Below are positions 7,917-17,097 of a stretch of 41,948 bases of DNA, one piece after another. A program made the position numbers and the translations under genes. Source of the DNA: Hyphomicrobium sp. (GTDB lineage: Bacteria > Pseudomonadota > Alphaproteobacteria > Rhizobiales > Hyphomicrobiaceae); contig JASBSU010000052.1 of NCBI GenBank assembly GCA_030148725.1, forward strand, positions 1 to 41,948, read 5' to 3'. The notes below the pieces were generated by a model. The model made no database searches. It was given only the letters and a program-made list of their open reading frames with translations, and was not told the origin of the DNA. Within the stretch, counting starts at the first letter, position 1. Each line of letters starts with the position of its first letter.

Positions 7917-9080
7917 ATGAGCCCTATTCCAGCCCCGCAACGGGGTTTGGATAACGGCATGGTGCTGTGGATTCTTTTTGCGGTGTTGGCGGCTGCCGTC
8001 GTGTGGGCGGTGACGCGGCCGCTGCTTGCTCCGGCACCGCCGAGCGCGCCCGCCGACGATAAGGAAATCGCTGTTTATCGCGATCAGCTTGCCGAGATCG
8101 AGGCGGAGCGCGCGCAGGGCCTGCTTGGTGGCTCCGAAGCCGAGGGCGCCCGCATCGAACTGGCGCGGCGGCTCATCCGGCGCGCCGATGACCAGAAGGG
8201 CTCGGCGGCTACCGGAAATGCAGGCGCTGGCGGCGGACTTCGCGGCGCGCTCTATGCGGCGGCGGCTCTCCCGGTTCTCGGCATAGCGCTCTATCTGGCG
8301 GTGGGGTCTCCACAGCTCCCCAGTCGTCCCTATGCGGCAAGGCTGGATACGCCCATCGATCAGGCGACGGCCGCTGACCTCGTGGCGCGGGTCGAGGCGC
8401 ATCTGCGCGCACATCCGGAGGATGGCAAGGGCTGGGACGTTCTCGCGCCGGTCTATATGCGCCTTGGCGACCTGCAACAGTCGGCGGATGCTTTTGCGCG
8501 CTCGATTCGCCTGCTGGGTGAATCGCCGAAGCGTCTAGCCGGCTTCGCGCGTGCGAACATTCTGCTGCAGAACGGCGTCGTCACGGAGCCGGCGCGCGTC
8601 GCCTATGAAAAGCTGCTGCGGCTCGAGCCGAACTCCATCGAGCCTCAGGTGTGGCTGGCTATTGCGCGCGAGCAGGACGGCGACCTGAAGGGTGCGCAGT
8701 CCGAGTATCAGCGGTTGCTGCCAGGGGCGGAGGAGCCGTGGAAGGGCCTGCTGTCGGCGCGGTCCCAAGCCGTTGGCGATCGGATCAGCGGCAAGACGCC
8801 TGATGATGCCCATCAGCCGAACACGGGGCCGGCGGCGAACATGAGCCCGGCGGATCGCGATAAGCTCATCGGCCAGATGGTTGACGGGCTGGCGAACCGA
8901 CTGAAGCAGAACGGAAGCGATCTCGACGGTTGGATGCGGCTCGTTCGCTCATATGTTGTACTGGGCAGGCGCGATGATGCAGCGAGTGCGCTGGCCAGTG
9001 CGCGCGGGCAGTTCGCCGGCGATGAGAAGTCGCTCGCGCAGTTGAATGAGCTGGCGCAAAGCCTGGGTTTAGGCTCTTGA
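7917..9080 (+). CDS. ccmI: Cytochrome c biogenesis protein CcmI (CycH)
   Basis: A 387-residue inner-membrane protein that presents apocytochrome c to the haem ligation complex. A first membrane span ([22 protein letters not shown]) is followed by the cytoplasmic [17 protein letters not shown] leucine-zipper-like segment typical of CcmI, a second span near residues 105-125 and a periplasmic TPR-rich region (about 150-385). ATG 7959 would give the more usual MVLWILF beginning; neither start has a good ribosome site, so the longer frame is kept. It is the first gene of ccmI-ccmE-ccmF-ccmH, the rhizobial cycHJKL order. Confidence 0.92.
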   Translation: MSPIPAPQRGLDNGMVLWILFAVLAAAVVWAVTRPLLAPAPPSAPADDKEIAVYRDQLAEIEAERAQGLLGGSEAEGARIELARRLIRRADDQKGSAATGNAGAGGGLRGALYAAAALPVLGIALYLAVGSPQLPSRPYAARLDTPIDQATAADLVARVEAHLRAHPEDGKGWDVLAPVYMRLGDLQQSADAFARSIRLLGESPKRLAGFARANILLQNGVVTEPARVAYEKLLRLEPNSIEPQVWLAIAREQDGDLKGAQSEYQRLLPGAEEPWKGLLSARSQAVGDRISGKTPDDAHQPNTGPAANMSPADRDKLIGQMVDGLANRLKQNGSDLDGWMRLVRSYVVLGRRDDAASALASARGQFAGDEKSLAQLNELAQSLGLGS

Positions 9081-9099
9081 GCGCAATGAAGGAGACGGC

Positions 9100-9564
9100 A
9101 TGACGCGGAAGCAGCGGCGCGGCGTTCTGATCGGGGTCGGCGTTGGCGTACTCATGGTCGCCGTGGCGCTGGTCTTGTTCGCGATGCGCGACTCGATCGT
9201 CTTCTTCCATACGCCGAGCGACCTCGCCGAGAAGCCGATCGCTGTCGGCCAGCGGTTCAGGCTCGGCGGTCTTGTTGCGGCCGACTCGGTCAAGCGTGGA
9301 CAGGGGACCAAGGTCGAGTTCGTCGTCACAGACACGCTGAAGACGGTTCCGGTGGTTTACGAAGGCGTGCTGCCTGACCTGTTCAAGGAAGGGCAAGGCG
9401 TCGTCACGGAAGGTCGACTTACGGATGGCGGTACCTTCGTTGCTGACAGCGTGCTGGCCAAGCACGATGAAAATTACATGCCACCCGAGGTCGCGAAGGC
9501 GCTCGAAGCCAAGGGCGTGAAGCTCGGTAAAGGCGCGCCGCATCCCGCGGAGGCAACGCAATGA
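9100..9564 (+). CDS. ccmE: Cytochrome c maturation haem chaperone CcmE (CycJ)
   Basis: A 154-residue, membrane-anchored periplasmic OB-fold protein that carries haem from CcmABCD to CcmF/H. The N-terminal anchor spans about residues 9-27. The covalent haem ligand is His122 in [12 protein letters not shown], followed by Tyr126 of the HxxxY motif. AAGGAGA precedes the ATG. Its last four bases, ATGA, are also the start of ccmF, so the two are translationally coupled. Confidence 0.95.
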   Translation: MTRKQRRGVLIGVGVGVLMVAVALVLFAMRDSIVFFHTPSDLAEKPIAVGQRFRLGGLVAADSVKRGQGTKVEFVVTDTLKTVPVVYEGVLPDLFKEGQGVVTEGRLTDGGTFVADSVLAKHDENYMPPEVAKALEAKGVKLGKGAPHPAEATQ

Positions 9565-11540
9565 CAATCGAGCTTGGGCACTTTGCGCTGGTGCTGGCGC
9601 TACTGATGGCGATCTTCCAGATGGTGGTGCCGGCGTACGGAGCGCGCATTCGCGATCCGCGGCTCATGGCTGTGGCAGAGCCAGCAGCGCTCTGTCAGTT
9701 CGGCTTGCTGCTCGTTTCGTTTCTGGCGCTCACGATCGCGTATGTGACGTCGGACTTCTCGGTCGCCAACGTCGCGAACAACTCGCATTCGACGAAGCCG
9801 CTGCTCTACCGGATATCGGGCGTGTGGGGGAACCACGAAGGCTCGATGGTGCTATGGGTGCTGATCCTGGCGCTGTTCGGTGCTGCGGTTGCAGCGTTCG
9901 GGCGCAACCTGCCGGCGACGCTCAAGGCCAACGTGCTGGCGGTGCAGGCCTCGATCGCTGTCGCATTCATTCTCTTCATCGTTCTGACGTCGAACCCGTT
10001 CCTGCGGGTCGACCCGCCGCCTGCCGACGGCAACGGGCTCAATCCGATCCTGCAGGACCCGGCGCTCGCGTTTCATCCGCCATTCCTCTACGCGGGTTAC
10101 GTCGGGTTCTCGATCGCCTACTCGTTCGCCGTCGCCGCTTTGATCGATGGGCGGATCGATGCTGCGTGGGCGCGCTGGGTGCGGCCGTGGACGCTTGCCG
10201 CTTGGATGTGTCTGACGATCGGCATCGCTATGGGGTCCTGGTGGGCCTATTACGAGCTCGGCTGGGGCGGCTGGTGGTTCTGGGACCCAGTCGAGAACGC
10301 CTCGTTCATGCCGTGGCTCGCCGGAACCGCGCTGCTGCACTCGGCGCTGGTGATGGAGAAGCGCGACGCCTTGAAGGTGTGGACGGTGCTCTTGGCGATC
10401 CTCACGTTCTCGCTTTCGCTGATGGGAACGTTCCTCGTGCGGTCGGGCATCCTGACGTCGGTGCATGCCTTCGCGGTCGATCCCAAGCGCGGCGTTTTCG
10501 TGCTGGCGATCATGACGCTGTTCACGGGCGGAGCGCTCGCCCTGTTCGCGTTGCGGGCGCGCGACCTTCGGCAGGGTGGTATATTTGCGCCCATCAGCCG
10601 TGAAGGCAGCCTCGTACTCAACAACATCCTGCTGACGACGGCATGCGCGACAGTGTTCGTCGGCACGCTTTATCCGCTGCTGCTGGAGTCGCTGACGGGC
10701 GACAAGATCTCGGTCGGCCCGCCGTATTTCGATTGGACCTTTGGCCCGCTGATGGTTCCGCTGCTTCTTGCCTTGCCGTTCGGGCCGTTCCTCGCCTGGA
10801 AGCGCGGAGACGCCTATGCAGCGGCGCAGCGGCTTGCCTTCGCGGCTTTCGCTGCGGTGGTCGTGATGGCGCTCGGCTGGGCCTTCATTCATCGCGGGCC
10901 GGTTCTGGCGCCGTTCGGACTGGCATTGGGCGTGTTCGTCATGCTGGGCTCGGTCTCCGATCTTGCGTGGCGTGCGCGGTTCGGCAGCGTGCCGCTCGGC
11001 GAAGCCTGGCGCCGCTTGCGCGGGCTTCCGCGCTCCGCGATCGGCACGACGCTGGCGCATTTCGGCGTCGGGATGATGGTTGTCGGCGTTGTCGCGACGA
11101 GCGCGTACCGCGAGGAGAAAATCCTGGTGATGAAGCCCGGCGAGCAGGTCTCGATCCACGGGTACGACATCACCTTCCGCGGTGTTGCGCCGTCGACTGG
11201 GCCGAACTACCGCGAGGAGACGGGTGTGTTTGACGTGGCGCGCGGGAGCGTTCCCGTGACGCGTCTCGAACCGGGCAGGCGCATTTACGACATGCCGCCT
11301 GAGCCCACGACCGAAGCCGGAATCAATGCCGGGTGGCGCGGCGATCTCTATGTGGTTCTCGGTGATGCGCAGGCGCAGGGCGGCTATGCCGTACGCGTCT
11401 ATTTCAATCCGCTGGTGCGCTTCATCTGGCTCGGTGCCGTTGTGATGTTCATCGCGGGCGGCGTATCGCTGTCAGACCGGCGACTGCGCGTTGGCGCGCC
11501 GGGGCGTGCGAAGCGCATAGCGGCGGCGCCCGCGGAATGA
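9561..11540 (+). CDS. ccmF: Haem lyase subunit CcmF (CycK)
   Basis: A 659-residue polytopic membrane protein that attaches haem to apocytochrome c. The tryptophan-rich WWD segment, [19 protein letters not shown], is at about residues 235-253, within a long series of hydrophobic helices. Conserved histidines for haem b occur in [11 protein letters not shown], in LLHSALV and in SVHAFAVDP. It overlaps ccmE by ATGA at its start and ccmH by ATGA at its end (11537-11540), so this is a tight operon. Length matches the family. Confidence 0.95.
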   Translation: MTIELGHFALVLALLMAIFQMVVPAYGARIRDPRLMAVAEPAALCQFGLLLVSFLALTIAYVTSDFSVANVANNSHSTKPLLYRISGVWGNHEGSMVLWVLILALFGAAVAAFGRNLPATLKANVLAVQASIAVAFILFIVLTSNPFLRVDPPPADGNGLNPILQDPALAFHPPFLYAGYVGFSIAYSFAVAALIDGRIDAAWARWVRPWTLAAWMCLTIGIAMGSWWAYYELGWGGWWFWDPVENASFMPWLAGTALLHSALVMEKRDALKVWTVLLAILTFSLSLMGTFLVRSGILTSVHAFAVDPKRGVFVLAIMTLFTGGALALFALRARDLRQGGIFAPISREGSLVLNNILLTTACATVFVGTLYPLLLESLTGDKISVGPPYFDWTFGPLMVPLLLALPFGPFLAWKRGDAYAAAQRLAFAAFAAVVVMALGWAFIHRGPVLAPFGLALGVFVMLGSVSDLAWRARFGSVPLGEAWRRLRGLPRSAIGTTLAHFGVGMMVVGVVATSAYREEKILVMKPGEQVSIHGYDITFRGVAPSTGPNYREETGVFDVARGSVPVTRLEPGRRIYDMPPEPTTEAGINAGWRGDLYVVLGDAQAQGGYAVRVYFNPLVRFIWLGAVVMFIAGGVSLSDRRLRVGAPGRAKRIAAAPAE

Positions 11541-12043
11541 AACTCGCCGCGCCAGCGCTGGTCATTCTTGGGCTGCTCGTCGCGTGCGGCAGCGCGCAGG
11601 CAGTCGAGCCGGATGAGATCCTGCCGGATGCTGCAATGGAGCAGCGTGCGCGCTCCATCTCGTCTGGCCTGCGCTGCCTCGTCTGCCAAAACCAGTCCAT
11701 CGACGATAGCAATGCGCCGCTGGCGCGCGACCTGCGGGTGCTGGTGCGCGAGCGCCTCAAAGCGGGTGACAGCGATGCGCAGGTCATGCAGTTCGTAGAA
11801 GACCGTTACGGCGAGTTCGTGCTGCTGCGGCCGCCTTTGTCGTGGCGCACGATTTTGCTCTGGGCGGCGCCGCCGTTCGCCTTGCTGCTTGCAGTCTGGA
11901 TGAGCGCGCGCGCCTGGCGTCGGCGTCAAACTCGCGCGGCGGGCTCCGGTGCGAAACCCGAGAACCTCACTCCCGAGGAGGAGGCGCGGCTGCAGCAGAT
12001 CCTATCCAACGACGAAGGCGGGTCGACCGCCTCGCGCAGCTAA
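11537..12043 (+). CDS. ccmH: Cytochrome c maturation thiol reductase CcmH (CycL)
   Basis: The 168-residue protein has an N-terminal signal/anchor, the periplasmic redox motif LRCLVCQNQSI with Cys47 and Cys50, and a C-terminal membrane span (about 104-122, ILLWAAPPFALLLAVWMSA). It reduces the apocytochrome CXXCH thiols before haem attachment. It ends the ccm operon. Its stop codon TAA (12041-12043) overlaps the stop codon of the oppositely oriented protease gene, leaving no intergenic space for a terminator. Confidence 0.93.
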   Translation: MKLAAPALVILGLLVACGSAQAVEPDEILPDAAMEQRARSISSGLRCLVCQNQSIDDSNAPLARDLRVLVRERLKAGDSDAQVMQFVEDRYGEFVLLRPPLSWRTILLWAAPPFALLLAVWMSARAWRRRQTRAAGSGAKPENLTPEEEARLQQILSNDEGGSTASRS

Positions 12044-13185
12044 CGGCCTGTTGCCGCCGTCGTACGCGCACCGCTGATCTTTCCGGTCACCAGCTGGCTT
12101 TCGCTGGTGAGGGACTGCAGCACGGTGTTGGTCGCAAGGCCAGTGATCGGCATGTTCGCCGCGCGCTCGTAGCGCTCGATCGCGGCTTGCAGCGCCGGGC
12201 CGTAGCGGCCGTCGCGGGGGCCGTTGTAGAGCGCGTTGACCGCGAGTGCGTCCTGCAGCTTACGGATTTCCTGGCGGCTCGCGAGTGTGTCGGCGGCAAG
12301 GAACGCTGCGACGCGCGGTTGAAAAGCCTGGGCGTTGACGCCGGTGTTGGCGACATCATCCGATTTGAACCGGTGCAGCACTTCGCCGTTCAGCATGATG
12401 ACCTTCGATTGCACATAAGTGCCGACGTTGATGCCGACGACCTCGGGGCCGTCAGCGCCTTCGACGAGAAGCGGCGATCCCGATGAGGCTGCACCTGTAT
12501 CGCACGTGTGCAAAAGAAGCTGATCTGGCTCGTGGAAATCGCGTTTGATCGTCGGCCAGTCGGCGTCGGTGAAGTTGCGCCGGATGGTGCAGCCGGTGCC
12601 GAGCATCGGCTGCCACTTCGGCAGATCGCGATGATAGGCGATGTTGAAGACGTGGCCCTTTTCGGCGAGCTTCATCACTTCGTCGACGGGTTTGGCTGTG
12701 ATCTTCAGAGCGCCTGCATTGCAGGCGGCCTGCGAGAGTCGGACGATCGCCCAATCGCGTGTCGCGTCGATCGGAGGGCGCACGCTGAGACTGGAAGAGC
12801 CCGATGTGACATTGGCTTCCGGCGCGCCATCGGCGGTACCGGCGATCTTCACGCTCTGCGTGGTGCCGTGGAGCTTGAACGAAAGATCGTTGAGCTTCAG
12901 CGGCTGTTCGCCACTCGTGCGGTAGAGGCAGTGGGCGGCGGTCATCACGGCGTCGGGCGCCACACAGAACGCCGTACAGACGGATTGAGATTTGGAATCG
13001 AAGAACACCCCGAGCTTTGTGCCGGTCTGGCGCAATGCCTCCGGGAGTGGGACCCTTTGATCGGGTCCGAAAACGGACGCTCCGGCCGGAATAGCGGCGA
13101 GAATGAGGAGAGCCGTTCCCCCGAGCCCGACTGCCGTCCGAATAACGCGAAACACCTCAAAAGAGGGGCATTTAACGCACGTCAT
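12040..13185 (-). CDS. Secreted trypsin-like serine protease with C-terminal peptidoglycan-binding domain
   Basis: From the ATG at 13185 (GGCAGGG just upstream) the product has 381 residues. A signal-like hydrophobic segment (about 18-36) precedes an S1-type domain: candidate catalytic His85 in VMTAAHCLY, Asp in DWAIVRL and Ser in GAASSGSPLLVEG. The last 100 residues resemble a PG_binding_1 module, with LQDALAVNALYNGPRDGRYG and a following helix pair. The predicted role is an envelope or secreted protease held on the cell wall. It lies inverted between ccmH and degP, which are neighbours in many relatives, so it is probably an insertion. A TTG start at 13236 is possible but adds no signal-peptide feature. 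Confidence 0.75.
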   Translation of the reverse strand: MTCVKCPSFEVFRVIRTAVGLGGTALLILAAIPAGASVFGPDQRVPLPEALRQTGTKLGVFFDSKSQSVCTAFCVAPDAVMTAAHCLYRTSGEQPLKLNDLSFKLHGTTQSVKIAGTADGAPEANVTSGSSSLSVRPPIDATRDWAIVRLSQAACNAGALKITAKPVDEVMKLAEKGHVFNIAYHRDLPKWQPMLGTGCTIRRNFTDADWPTIKRDFHEPDQLLLHTCDTGAASSGSPLLVEGADGPEVVGINVGTYVQSKVIMLNGEVLHRFKSDDVANTGVNAQAFQPRVAAFLAADTLASRQEIRKLQDALAVNALYNGPRDGRYGPALQAAIERYERAANMPITGLATNTVLQSLTSESQLVTGKISGARTTAATGR

Positions 13186-13286
13186 ACACCCTGCCTCGAT
13201 CGCCCAACCCGTGGTGAACGATCCCTTTATTACCAACTGTTAAGGCAATCGAAAGGCTGCCGTAATCCCCGTTTCGCTAGGGCTCA

Positions 13287-13318
13287 ATGCGAAGGTTCCC
13301 CTGCTTCGCATAAGGAGG
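13287..13318 (+). promoter_or_regulatory. Hairpin abutting the degP ribosome binding site
   Basis: ATGCGAAG at 13287-13294 and CTTCGCAT at 13304-13311 form a perfect 8-bp stem with a 9-base loop. The strong Shine-Dalgarno AAGGAGG follows immediately at 13312-13318, 9 bases before the degP ATG. The stem ends where ribosome binding begins, so it could protect the mRNA end or modulate initiation. The palindrome could also be a protein-binding site. Confidence 0.5.
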
Positions 13319-13327
13319 TTCAAGCGA

Positions 13328-14869
13328 ATGCCAACCCAACCCAGCTCGACTGAGGTCGTAGCAAAGAGCGGGCCAACGAGAACGACAGGTCGCGATTTGC
13401 GTCGCCTCGCCGCTGTGGCGGTGGTCGGCGCCGGTCTGGTGGGTCTCGGGATGGCCGAGTATTCGGCCCCGGCCGTCGCTCAGTTCAAACCCGGCACCCC
13501 CGCAGAGACGCTGTCGTTCGCCGAGATCGTCGAGCGCGTCAAACCCGCGGTCGTCTCGATCTCGACGACCAATGAGGTGAAGGTCGCCGACCGCCGTGGC
13601 GGTGGTGGCGGTAAGCCGTTCGAAGGCATTCCCGGTCTGCCCGAGGATCACCCTCTGAACGAGTTCTTCAAGAACATGCCGCAAGGCCAGGGCAACCCGA
13701 TGCAGCAGCGTCCGCGTCAGGCCGCGGGCTCGGGCTTCGTCGTGTCTCAGGATGGCTACATCGTCACCAACAACCACGTCGTCGACGGCGCCACCAAGGT
13801 GAAGGTGAGCTTCGACGATCAGGAAGAGATCGACGCCAAGATCGTCGGTACCGATCCTCGCACCGATCTGGCGCTCCTGAAGATCGAGCCGAAGAAGCCT
13901 CTGACGGTCGTCAAGCTGGCGGATAAGAACCCGCGCGTTGGTGACTGGGTGCTGGCGGTCGGCAATCCGTTCGGCCTTGGTGGCACGGTGACTGCCGGCA
14001 TCGTTTCGGCGCTCGCCCGTAACATCGGCGGCCCGTACGACTACATGCAGATCGACGCTGCCGTGAACCACGGCAACTCGGGCGGACCGACCTTCAACCT
14101 CGAGGGTGATGTCGTCGGCGTGAACACCGCGATCTACAGCCCGACCGGCGGCAACGTCGGTATCGCCTTCGCCGTGCCGGCCGACACCGTGAAGCGGGTC
14201 GTCGAGCAGCTCGAAAAGGGTGGCAAGGTCAGCCGCGGCTGGCTGGGTGTGAAGATCCAGAACATCGACAAGGATCTCGCCGGTAGCCTTGGTCTGAAGG
14301 AGCCGAAGGGCGCCATCATCAGCGAGGTCATGGCCAGCGGTCCTGCGGCTGACGCAGGTCTCAAGGTCGAGGATGCCATCCTGCAGGTGGACGACAAGAA
14401 GATCGACGATAGCCGTGATCTTGCTCGTACCATTGCCGATCTGCCGGCCAAGTCGACGGTCGACGTGAAGGTGTGGCGCGACAAGGGCGAGAAGACCGTC
14501 AAGGTGAAGCTCGGGACGTACCCGGCGAACGCCGAGGCGGCTGACAGCACCGACGAGCAGCCCGAGGAGCAGAAGGATCTTGGCGGTAACGTCGACCTCA
14601 AGCAGCTCGGTCTCAGCGTGAAGGCTGGTCCTGGCAAGGACGGCGGGGTCGTCATCTCCGACGTCGATCCGAACTCCGACGCTGCGCTCAAGGGCATCAA
14701 GGAGGGCGACATCGTCCTCAAGGCCGGCAACGAGAAGGTCAGCTCGCCTCAGGATGTGGCGAAGGCCGTCAAGAAGGCCCAGGACGACGGGCTGCCAGCT
14801 GTGATGTTCCACATCAAGAAGAGCGGCGATCAGACGGTGCTCGTTGCCATCCCGCTCAACAAGAGCTGA
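13328..14869 (+). CDS. degP: Periplasmic Do-type serine protease/chaperone DegP
   Basis: A 513-residue HtrA-family protein for envelope protein quality control. The N-terminal export signal is long (hydrophobic core about 27-42). The trypsin-like domain carries the triad His150 (TNNHVV), Asp180 (RTDLAL) and Ser251 (HGNSGGP). Two PDZ domains follow, about residues 300-395 and 415-505, the first beginning SRGWLGVKIQ. It sits between the ccm genes and a two-component pair, the order known for degP1 in rhizobia. Its codon use is more regular than its neighbours, fitting good expression. Confidence 0.92.
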   Translation: MPTQPSSTEVVAKSGPTRTTGRDLRRLAAVAVVGAGLVGLGMAEYSAPAVAQFKPGTPAETLSFAEIVERVKPAVVSISTTNEVKVADRRGGGGGKPFEGIPGLPEDHPLNEFFKNMPQGQGNPMQQRPRQAAGSGFVVSQDGYIVTNNHVVDGATKVKVSFDDQEEIDAKIVGTDPRTDLALLKIEPKKPLTVVKLADKNPRVGDWVLAVGNPFGLGGTVTAGIVSALARNIGGPYDYMQIDAAVNHGNSGGPTFNLEGDVVGVNTAIYSPTGGNVGIAFAVPADTVKRVVEQLEKGGKVSRGWLGVKIQNIDKDLAGSLGLKEPKGAIISEVMASGPAADAGLKVEDAILQVDDKKIDDSRDLARTIADLPAKSTVDVKVWRDKGEKTVKVKLGTYPANAEAADSTDEQPEEQKDLGGNVDLKQLGLSVKAGPGKDGGVVISDVDPNSDAALKGIKEGDIVLKAGNEKVSSPQDVAKAVKKAQDDGLPAVMFHIKKSGDQTVLVAIPLNKS

Positions 14870-14893
14870 GCCTAGGCAGTCGTGACAGAATGG

Positions 14894-14925
14894 CGGCCCG
14901 CATTCTCCCAGGAGCGTGCGGGCCG
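14894..14925 (+). terminator. Strong GC hairpin after degP
   Basis: CGGCCCGCA (14894-14902) pairs perfectly over 9 bp with TGCGGGCCG (14917-14925) around a 14-base loop that contains a smaller CTCC/GGAG stem. It begins 25 bases after the degP stop and 60 bases before the regulator ATG. There is no T-run, so it could terminate, stabilise the degP mRNA end or attenuate read-through into the regulator genes. Confidence 0.5.
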
Positions 14926-14986
14926 TCTCGACGTTCGGAGGCCGGCGAGTCAGAATGCCGAATCGGTAGAGCTGAGCGGTGAAAAA

Positions 14987-15667
14987 ATGCACGTGCTTGT
15001 GGTCGAGGATGACCGGGAAACCGCGCAGTTCCTTCAGAAGGCCCTGAAGGAGAGCGGGCATGCCGCCGATCTCGCCGAGGATGGCGAAACGGGGCAGTCG
15101 ATGGCGGAGCAGGGCGTCTACGACGTTCTCATCGTCGATCGCATGCTGCCGCGTCTCGACGGTCTCAGCATGATCCGGGAGCTGCGCTCCAGGGGCGTGC
15201 GCACACCGGTGCTCATCCTGTCGGCGCTGGGCGAGGTCGATGACCGCGTCAAGGGGCTGAGAGCCGGCGGCGATGACTATCTCACCAAGCCCTACGCCTA
15301 TTCCGAGCTGCTGGCGCGCGTCGAAGCCCTGACGCGCCGGGCCGTGCCCGAAGAGCAGGAAACGCGATACGTCGTCGACGGTCTGGTGCTCGATCGGCTG
15401 TCGCATCGGGTGACGCGAGACGGCGAGGCCATCCAGCTGCAGCCGCGCGAGTATCGCCTGCTGGAATACCTGATGAAGCATGCCGGGCAGGTCGTGACGC
15501 GCACCATGCTGCTCGAGCACGTCTGGGACTACCACTTCGATCCGCAGACCAATGTCATCGACGTGCATGTCTCTCGGCTACGCGCCAAGATCGACAAGAA
15601 CTTCGACAAGCCTCTTCTGCATACGGTGCGCGGAGCTGGGTACACGATCCGTGATGGCTCTGCCTGA
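14987..15667 (+). CDS. OmpR-family response regulator downstream of degP
   Basis: A 226-residue regulator with receiver domain (phosphoacceptor Asp51 in IVDRMLPRLDG, Lys in LTKPYAYSE) and winged-helix DNA-binding domain with REYRLLEYL, TNVIDVHVSRLRAK and HTVRGAGYTI. ATG 14987 is chosen because the receiver fold starts at once (MHVLVVEDD); the open frame upstream contains nothing domain-like. It overlaps the kinase gene by 14 bases, so both are translated together. In rhizobia a similar pair lies between degP1 and glnE. The signal sensed is unknown. Confidence 0.9.
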   Translation: MHVLVVEDDRETAQFLQKALKESGHAADLAEDGETGQSMAEQGVYDVLIVDRMLPRLDGLSMIRELRSRGVRTPVLILSALGEVDDRVKGLRAGGDDYLTKPYAYSELLARVEALTRRAVPEEQETRYVVDGLVLDRLSHRVTRDGEAIQLQPREYRLLEYLMKHAGQVVTRTMLLEHVWDYHFDPQTNVIDVHVSRLRAKIDKNFDKPLLHTVRGAGYTIRDGSA

Positions 15668-17054
15668 ACGCCTCCAACGAACCATCTCGACGACGTCGTT
15701 TCGCGTCGCAGCCATAACGGTTGCGGCGTACCTGGCGTTTGCCGGGCTCGTCGTCGGGTTCCTGCTGTGGCAGACCAATCGCGTGATGACGAGCCAGGTG
15801 CTCGCGACGCTCGATGGCGAGGCGCAGCAGCTTCGGGCGGAGGAACAGGCGGGCGGAACGCAGGCGCTGGTGCGTGCGGTCGAGACACGCAGCAGTTCCG
15901 GCGGGCCCGGGCTGTACTTCCTGGGAGATGCCCGCGGAACGAAGCTGGCGGGTAATTTGAGCCGGTTGCCTCCAGAGGTCGCAGGCAGTCCGACCGGCGG
16001 CGTCTTTCGTTATTCCCCCGACATAGCGAGCGCGCGTGAGCATCTCGCGGTTGCCATCCCCGTCAAGGTTGGTGGTGGACTGATGCTCATCGTCGGTCGT
16101 GACGTCGAGGATCAACGCCGCTTCGCCAGCGAGATGGGGACAGTGTATTTTCTAGCGCTGGGGTTCCTGACGCTGGGTGGGCTCGTTGCTGGCATTGCGA
16201 TCGGCCGCGTCGCTCTGCGCCGCATCGAGACGATCAACGTGGCGGCTCGCTCGATCATGGATGGCGACCTGTCGCGACGTATCGCGGTGACCGGATCTGG
16301 AGACGAATACGATGCGCTGGCGCTGAACCTCAACGCGATGCTCGACCGCATCGAGGCGCTGATGAATGGCTTGCGCGAGGTTTCGGACAACATCGCGCAC
16401 GATCTCAAGACGCCGTTGACGCGGTTGCGTAATGCGGCGGAGGCGGCACTTCGCGAAACGGGTGAAGACGCCTATCGGGTGGGCCTGGAGCACACCATCG
16501 AGAAGGCCGACGAGCTCATCAAGACGTTCAACAGCCTGCTGCTGGTGGCGCGACTGGAAGCCGGTGCGCTGGAGGGCAATGCCGAACGCTTCGACATCGG
16601 GCGCGCGGTGCGCGACGTGGCCGAGCTTTATGAGCCGGTAGCTGAGGAACGAAACATGCAACTGCATGTGAACGTCGGCTCCGTGCCCGAGTTCACAGGC
16701 AATCGGCAGCTCATCGTGCAGGCGGTGGTCAATCTCATCGAGAACGCGATCAAGTATTCCGGCAAGCGCCAGCAGACGGACGATGCCCTCATTTCGATTG
16801 ATCTCAAGGATCGCGCCGACGCCGTCGACATCATTGTGGGCGACAACGGGCCTGGCATCGCGGAGGAAGATCGCGAGCGTGTGCTCAAACGGTTCGTGAG
16901 GCTCGAGAAGAGCCGAACCGAGCCCGGTACGGGTCTGGGGCTGAGCCTCGTACAGGCGGTGGCGCGACTGCATGGGGGATCGGTACGCCTCGAAGACAAT
17001 GCTCCGGGGCTGCGCGTGGTGCTGACGCTTCCGAGACGCCCGTCCGAGGGCTAA
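15654..17054 (+). CDS. Sensor histidine kinase partner of the degP-linked regulator
   Basis: The 466-residue kinase starts at ATG 15654, inside the end of the regulator gene. Membrane spans lie at about residues 18-39 and 160-185, bounding a periplasmic domain of 120 residues. A HAMP domain (IINVAARSIMDGDLSRR-like region), the phosphoacceptor His249 in NIAHDLKTPLTRL, N box NLIENAIKYSG, G1 GDNGPGI and G2 GTGLGLSLV are all present. It should act on the regulator at 14987. An upstream in-frame extension is the regulator's coding sequence in another frame and is not used. Confidence 0.9.
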   Translation: MALPERLQRTISTTSFRVAAITVAAYLAFAGLVVGFLLWQTNRVMTSQVLATLDGEAQQLRAEEQAGGTQALVRAVETRSSSGGPGLYFLGDARGTKLAGNLSRLPPEVAGSPTGGVFRYSPDIASAREHLAVAIPVKVGGGLMLIVGRDVEDQRRFASEMGTVYFLALGFLTLGGLVAGIAIGRVALRRIETINVAARSIMDGDLSRRIAVTGSGDEYDALALNLNAMLDRIEALMNGLREVSDNIAHDLKTPLTRLRNAAEAALRETGEDAYRVGLEHTIEKADELIKTFNSLLLVARLEAGALEGNAERFDIGRAVRDVAELYEPVAEERNMQLHVNVGSVPEFTGNRQLIVQAVVNLIENAIKYSGKRQQTDDALISIDLKDRADAVDIIVGDNGPGIAEEDRERVLKRFVRLEKSRTEPGTGLGLSLVQAVARLHGGSVRLEDNAPGLRVVLTLPRRPSEG

Positions 17055-17097
17055 TAGGGGAAGGCCACAACAAAAATAAATCGGTTCGGGAGCAGGG

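Noticed and set aside
7421-7960. Minus-strand open frame across the lipoprotein-ccmI gap
   Set aside because: Most of it overlaps the lipoprotein gene antisense, no known domain is visible, and a hairpin lies in the middle of the gap.
9852-11159. A 435-codon minus-strand open frame inside ccmF
   Set aside because: Rich in Arg/Gln/Glu with no recognisable domain; a shadow of ccmF.
13200-13260. GTGAAC ... TGTT as an EcfG-like promoter before degP
   Set aside because: The -35 lacks the first consensus G pair and the -10 does not match CGTT at the right spacing.
13277-15568. A 763-codon minus-strand open frame over degP and the response regulator
   Set aside because: It is antisense to two unmistakable genes and its residue make-up (Asp/Leu/Arg/His-rich, no domain) is the usual mirror of GC-rich coding DNA.
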